From Candidatus Flexifilum affinis (lineage in GTDB: Bacteria > Chloroflexota > Anaerolineae > Aggregatilineales > Phototrophicaceae), in assembly GCA_016713325.1 (NCBI GenBank), contig JADJPJ010000106.1:1-18538 (forward strand): 18,538 nucleotides of DNA, in the 5' to 3' direction. Numbering within the stretch: the stretch's first letter is position 1; each line of letters begins with the position of its first letter. The position numbers and the translations under genes are program-made. The notes below the pieces were generated by a model. The model did no database searches, was not told the DNA's origin, and saw only the letters and a list, made by a program, of their open reading frames with translations. Below are positions 15,479 to 18,538 of this stretch, in pieces.

Positions 15479-16479
15479 TTGGCTAAGACCACGATTGCCA
15501 AAGACCGCTTTGGGCGGACTGCACCAATTATCTACGCATCTCCCTCACCGAACAAATGTAATCTGCGCTGCGTCTAATGCATGCCAGAGGACATGATCTT
15601 TCGTCCCAACAGGGAGTTGATGCAGGATGACGAACTGATCCACCTGGTGCATGTCTTCGCCAACCTGGGCTTCAACAAGTATCGACGCTGACGGATGGCG
15701 AGCCGACTGTGCGTCACAATGTCGTGGATCTCGTCCGCGCCATGCGGGGACGCCGGGCGTGCGCGATATTTCGATGACCACCAACGGCATCCTGCTGGAA
15801 GATCTGGCCGCGCCGCTGGCCGGCGCCGGCCTGAGCGCGTCAACGTCAGTATCGCGACACGCTCGACCCGGTCCGCTTCAAAGCGCATCACCGCTGGGGG
15901 CACGCTCGAAGTCTGGGCCGGGATCGAAGCTGCCGAACGCGCCGGGCTGACCCCGGTCAAGCTGAACGTGGTGGTGGTGCGCGGCTTCAATGAAAACGAT
16001 GTGACCGACCTGGGCGAAGCTGACGCTGAAGCATGACTGGCAGGTGCGCTTCATCGAGATGATGCCGTTTGGCGAGGTGGCCACCTTCGCCAGGGAGCAG
16101 ACCGTCACCGACGAAGAGATTCGGTCGCGCATCGCCGAGGATTACATGCCGCTGGAACTGCTCGACGACGGCCGGCTGGATGGCGAGGCGCGGATGTACC
16201 GCTTCCCCGGCGCGAAAGGCCTGGTCGGCTTCCACTGAGCAACGTGACCTAGCCCTTCTGCGCCTCCTGCAACCGCGCCCGGGCTGACTGCCGAAGGCGT
16301 GCTGTCTGTGCCTGCTGCGCGACAAAGAAGTCGATCTGCTGACGCCGCTTCGGCAGGGGCCAGCGAGACGATCTGCAGCAGATCATCCTGCGACAACATC
16401 TAGTGGAAGCCCTGGGGTCACGGTCTGGACGACGACGTCATCCCGCTCACGCAGGTGATGAGCCCAGATCGGCGGGTAG
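15479..16479 (+). CDS. moaA: GTP 3',8-cyclase MoaA (molybdenum cofactor synthesis)
   Basis: About 333 residues with several breaks. The start is uncertain: TTG 15479 gives LAKTTIAKDRFGRT, the usual opening, while ATG 15450 would need a frameshift. The radical-SAM cluster CNLRCVYCMP is visible, but with TAA in place of the Tyr codon. Next are NKYRLTGGEPTVR, ISMTTNGILL, RVNVSIDTLDP, KLNVVVVRGFNE and VRFIEMMPFGE. The C-terminal cluster motif PFCASCNRARLTAEG...CLLRDKEVDLLTPLR follows, then KPWGHGL and MSQIGG. The last two glycines, needed for MoaA activity, are encoded just before TAG 16477. With MoaC the enzyme turns GTP into cyclic pyranopterin monophosphate. No other moa gene is in the window. 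A TATACT at 15442-15447 may be its -10. Confidence 0.9.
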
Positions 16480-16507
16480 AAAAGCCCCAACCTACCAGCG
16501 ACGCATT

Positions 16508-16540
16508 CCCCCATCGTCTCTTGGACAATGGGGGTGTTTG
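16508..16540 (+). terminator. Terminator after moaA
   Basis: CCCCCAT-C-GTC, TCTTG loop, GAC-A-ATGGGGG (16508-16534): ten paired bases with one internal mismatch, followed by TGTTTG, 29 bases after the moaA stop. Confidence 0.75.
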
Positions 16541-16684
16541 TCAGGCGCTCACAGGTTGACGCGGCAGGGTTCTTCATACACCTCACAACCTCACGAAATT
16601 CAGGTCGATTTCATACTTTCATTAACACAGTGATGATACAATCCTATCCTGTGGCTTACACAGCGGCTGACCTGGAGTCTGAAT

Positions 16685-17856
16685 ATGAGTAGAATCGCGC
16701 TTTTGCTGCTGGCAATCTTCGTTTTTGTCGGTTGCACCCTCTCAAACGGCAAGCGCCCTACCCCACAACAACCCTTCCCCGACAGCCGTTCCCACTGAGG
16801 TTCCGACTGCAGCGCCCACCGAGGCGCCGACGGAAGAGCCTACCGCCGAAGTGACCGAGGCGACCACGGCGGATGCCACCGAAGCGACCGCCGAAGCGAT
16901 AGCCGACGACAGCGTGATCAACATCCTGCAGATTGACAGCAACCATGCTGAATTCGCCTGGTCAGCAGAAATTCACCGGGGCATCGTCGACGCGCTCGCC
17001 GAAGCGGGCTACAGCGCCGAGGCCGGCAAACTCAACATCGAAAGTCGCGCTCATGGACACCAAGCGCCAGACGTCGCAGAATACTTCGACCAGATCGGCG
17101 CCGAACTGACCGCCTACATCACCGAGACGCAACCAGGACCTGGTCATCGCTAACGACGACAACGCGGCGCGCCTGGTGGTGCAGCCTCCGGGATGGCGAC
17201 ATCCCGTTGTGTTGCTGGGCATCAACGGCACCCCCGGAGCAGTCGACTTCGATGCCGACTCCAACGTCCTGCGGCATTCTGGAGCGCCCGCATACCGCCG
17301 AAATGATGACCTGGATCGAAGAGGTCTTCGGCGAAGGGCCGAAGATCACCATCCTGGCCGAGACAGCCCGACCTCGGACCGCATGTTCGACGACGGCATC
17401 GTCGCTGAGACGATCGGTGAGTCTTCGGTTGAACTGGTGGACATCATCCGCCGCACCAGCGATTTCGAAGAGTGGCAGGGCATCGTCCAGAACATCGACG
17501 ACCAGCCAGGTGCTGTACCTCGGTTCGTACGCCGCGCTCCAGACCGACGGTGGCGACCCGGTTCAGACGCTCGACGCTCTGACCTGGACGCTGGAGAATT
17601 CGCCGGTCCGGTCAGGGCAGGTTTCTGGAAAGAGGCGGTGCATCGGCACGCTGGGCGGCCCGATCATCTCCGGCTATACCCAGGGTTTCGTCGAGGCGGA
17701 AAAGCTGCTGAAATCCTCCTAGGGTGCGACCTGCGCCGATGTCGGCTTCAGCGTCCCCGCGCTGGCAGCTGATGATCAACCTGCAACGCGATGGAACACT
17801 GGGATGTGCAAATCCCGCTCGACCTGCTTGAAGTCTCGGAGATCGTGACAGAGTGA
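16685..17856 (+). CDS. Lipoprotein ABC-type substrate-binding protein (sensor partner)
   Basis: About 390 codons with several shifts. ATG 16685 lies 9 bases after GGAG. MSRIALLLLAIFVFVGC is a lipoprotein signal with Cys at position 17. A Thr/Pro/Ala/Glu-rich linker of about 50 residues follows, then a two-lobe periplasmic-binding fold: INILQIDSNHAEFAWSAEIHRGIVDAL, DLVIANDDNAARLVV, IPVVLLGINGTPEQ, GILERPHTAEMM, KITILAEDSPTSDRMFDD, EWQGIVQNID, LYLGSYAAL, GGPIISGYTQGFVEA and a DLLEVSEIVTE end. These resemble the ABC_sub_bind family, whose members in some bacteria are encoded with sensor kinases and not permeases. Here the stop (TGA 17854-17856) overlaps the start of a membrane sensor gene, supporting a ligand-presenting role. 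The ligand is unknown. No permease or ATPase gene is visible up to the window edge. Confidence 0.8.
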
Positions 17857-18538
17857 AACGCACTTTCCAGCATTCGCATTCAACTGATCCTTGTCACCAT
17901 CAATTTCGCTTGTCGTGCTGGCGGCGGCGGTTGGGGATCAACTTTTCGCGCAGCGTGGCGCTCTGATCGACCTCAGAGCGCCACGGGTTTGACCCCTCGT
18001 CCGCTCGGTCAACAAACACGATCAATACCGTCCGTTCGTTCATCCGACTCTGGCCGACATCTCGGAACTGGACACGCGTCTCGCAGGAGCTGGTCAGAGC
18101 TCAACGACAACATCGACTTCATCGCGGGTGACGGACAATGCTGGGCGCGTCATCTTCCACTCGAACACGGACTTCAACGACCAGACCCTGGAAGCGATCC
18201 GGCCTGCCAGCGGACCAGACGGTTCCGCGCAGTGTTCCGGGCCGACGATGCCTATCTGACGGCGCTATCCTTCGACAGCAGCGACCTGACTCGAGCCCAA
18301 GCAGTTCTGGATCATCGTCGCCAGCGCCGCCGAGCCTTGACAACCAGCTCTGAACAGCATCCCTCTCGTCACTGGGTGGTGACGCTGGTGTTCACCGCCA
18401 TTGCCGCGACCTGCTCGTCGGCTTTCTGCAGCGTTATTTCGTCAACCGCTGGAGCAGCTCACCCAGGCGCCGGCGAAATCGAGCGCGGCAACCTGTCGAG
18501 CAGGTGACGGTCACCCGCAACAACGAATTGGGCCAACT
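17853..18538 (+). CDS. Membrane sensor protein with HAMP domain, 3'-truncated by the window
   Basis: GTG 17853 overlaps the upstream stop by the GTGA arrangement, implying coupled translation. After frame repair the protein starts VKRTFQHS, then a first membrane helix (LVTIN...VLAAAVGINF). An extracytoplasmic domain of about 130 residues includes NDNIDFIAVTDNAGRVIFHSNTD and ends with FWIIVASAAEP; it looks like a single Cache/PAS-like sensor. A second helix (LVFTAIAA...VGFLQRYF) follows, then a HAMP segment, NRLEQLTQ...EIERGNLSSRVTV and NNELGQL, at the window end. Output domains lie outside: histidine kinase is most likely, while adenylate or diguanylate cyclase or a phosphatase are possible. 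It probably senses the ligand-loaded lipoprotein encoded just upstream. Confidence 0.75.

Noticed and set aside
16556..16642. TTGACG (16556) and TACAAT (16637) as a promoter for the binding-protein gene.
   Set aside because: They are too far apart to work together, and neither has a good partner at normal spacing, although TACAAT 43 bases before the start remains a weak -10 possibility.

Overview
The window is GC-rich bacterial chromosomal DNA that most resembles Chloroflexota, probably an Anaerolineae-like lineage. That placement is inferred from gene content: a DUF3160 protein, a very large YfhO-like membrane protein, a secreted PA14/SH3 protein, an M4 protease with its inhibitor, and GC-rich palindromes of the kind scattered through such genomes. 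No rRNA, tRNA, CRISPR array, transposase or phage gene was seen. The reading frame is broken in most genes, usually by single-base shifts and sometimes by an in-frame stop. The protein families stay recognisable across the breaks, so I treat most breaks as probable sequencing or assembly errors and give each gene its full span.

Layout. 1-2363 (+): 3' part of a DUF3160 protein. 2447-2638 (+): a 63-residue single-pass membrane protein. 2746-5897 (+): a YfhO-family membrane protein carrying four palindromic repeats inside its coding region. 6065-6499 (+): a stand-alone response regulator, ending at a strong terminator shared with the convergent 6587-7661 (-) PA14/SH3 protein. 7800-8291 (-): cyclophilin. 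8422-9813 (-): ammonium transporter. 9814-10168: divergent control region with three perfect inverted repeats. 10169-11191 (+): aldo/keto reductase. 11274-11458 (-): a compact transcription unit with a promoter, an exceptionally strong Shine-Dalgarno sequence, an 11-codon ORF, a possible SD-masking segment and a hairpin terminator. 11532-12468 (-): L-lactate dehydrogenase. 12469-12850: spacer with heptamer repeats. 12851-13923 and 14037-14372 (+): an M4 (protealysin-like) metalloprotease followed by an emfourin-type inhibitor, closed by a terminator. 14430-15296 (-): nucleotidyltransferase-domain protein. 15479-16479 (+): MoaA. 16685-17856 and 17853-18538 (+): a lipoprotein substrate-binding protein overlapping a membrane sensor (HAMP) protein that runs off the window.

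How the genes relate. Three sets look functionally linked: protease plus inhibitor; binding lipoprotein plus translationally coupled membrane sensor; and ammonium transporter plus aldo/keto reductase sharing a divergent, operator-rich region (linked only by position). The rest look like independent housekeeping or envelope genes. The most unusual items are the short transcription unit at 11274-11458 and the cluster of palindromic repeats inside the YfhO gene. One of those repeat families recurs at the end of the protease gene, with compensating base changes in its arms.
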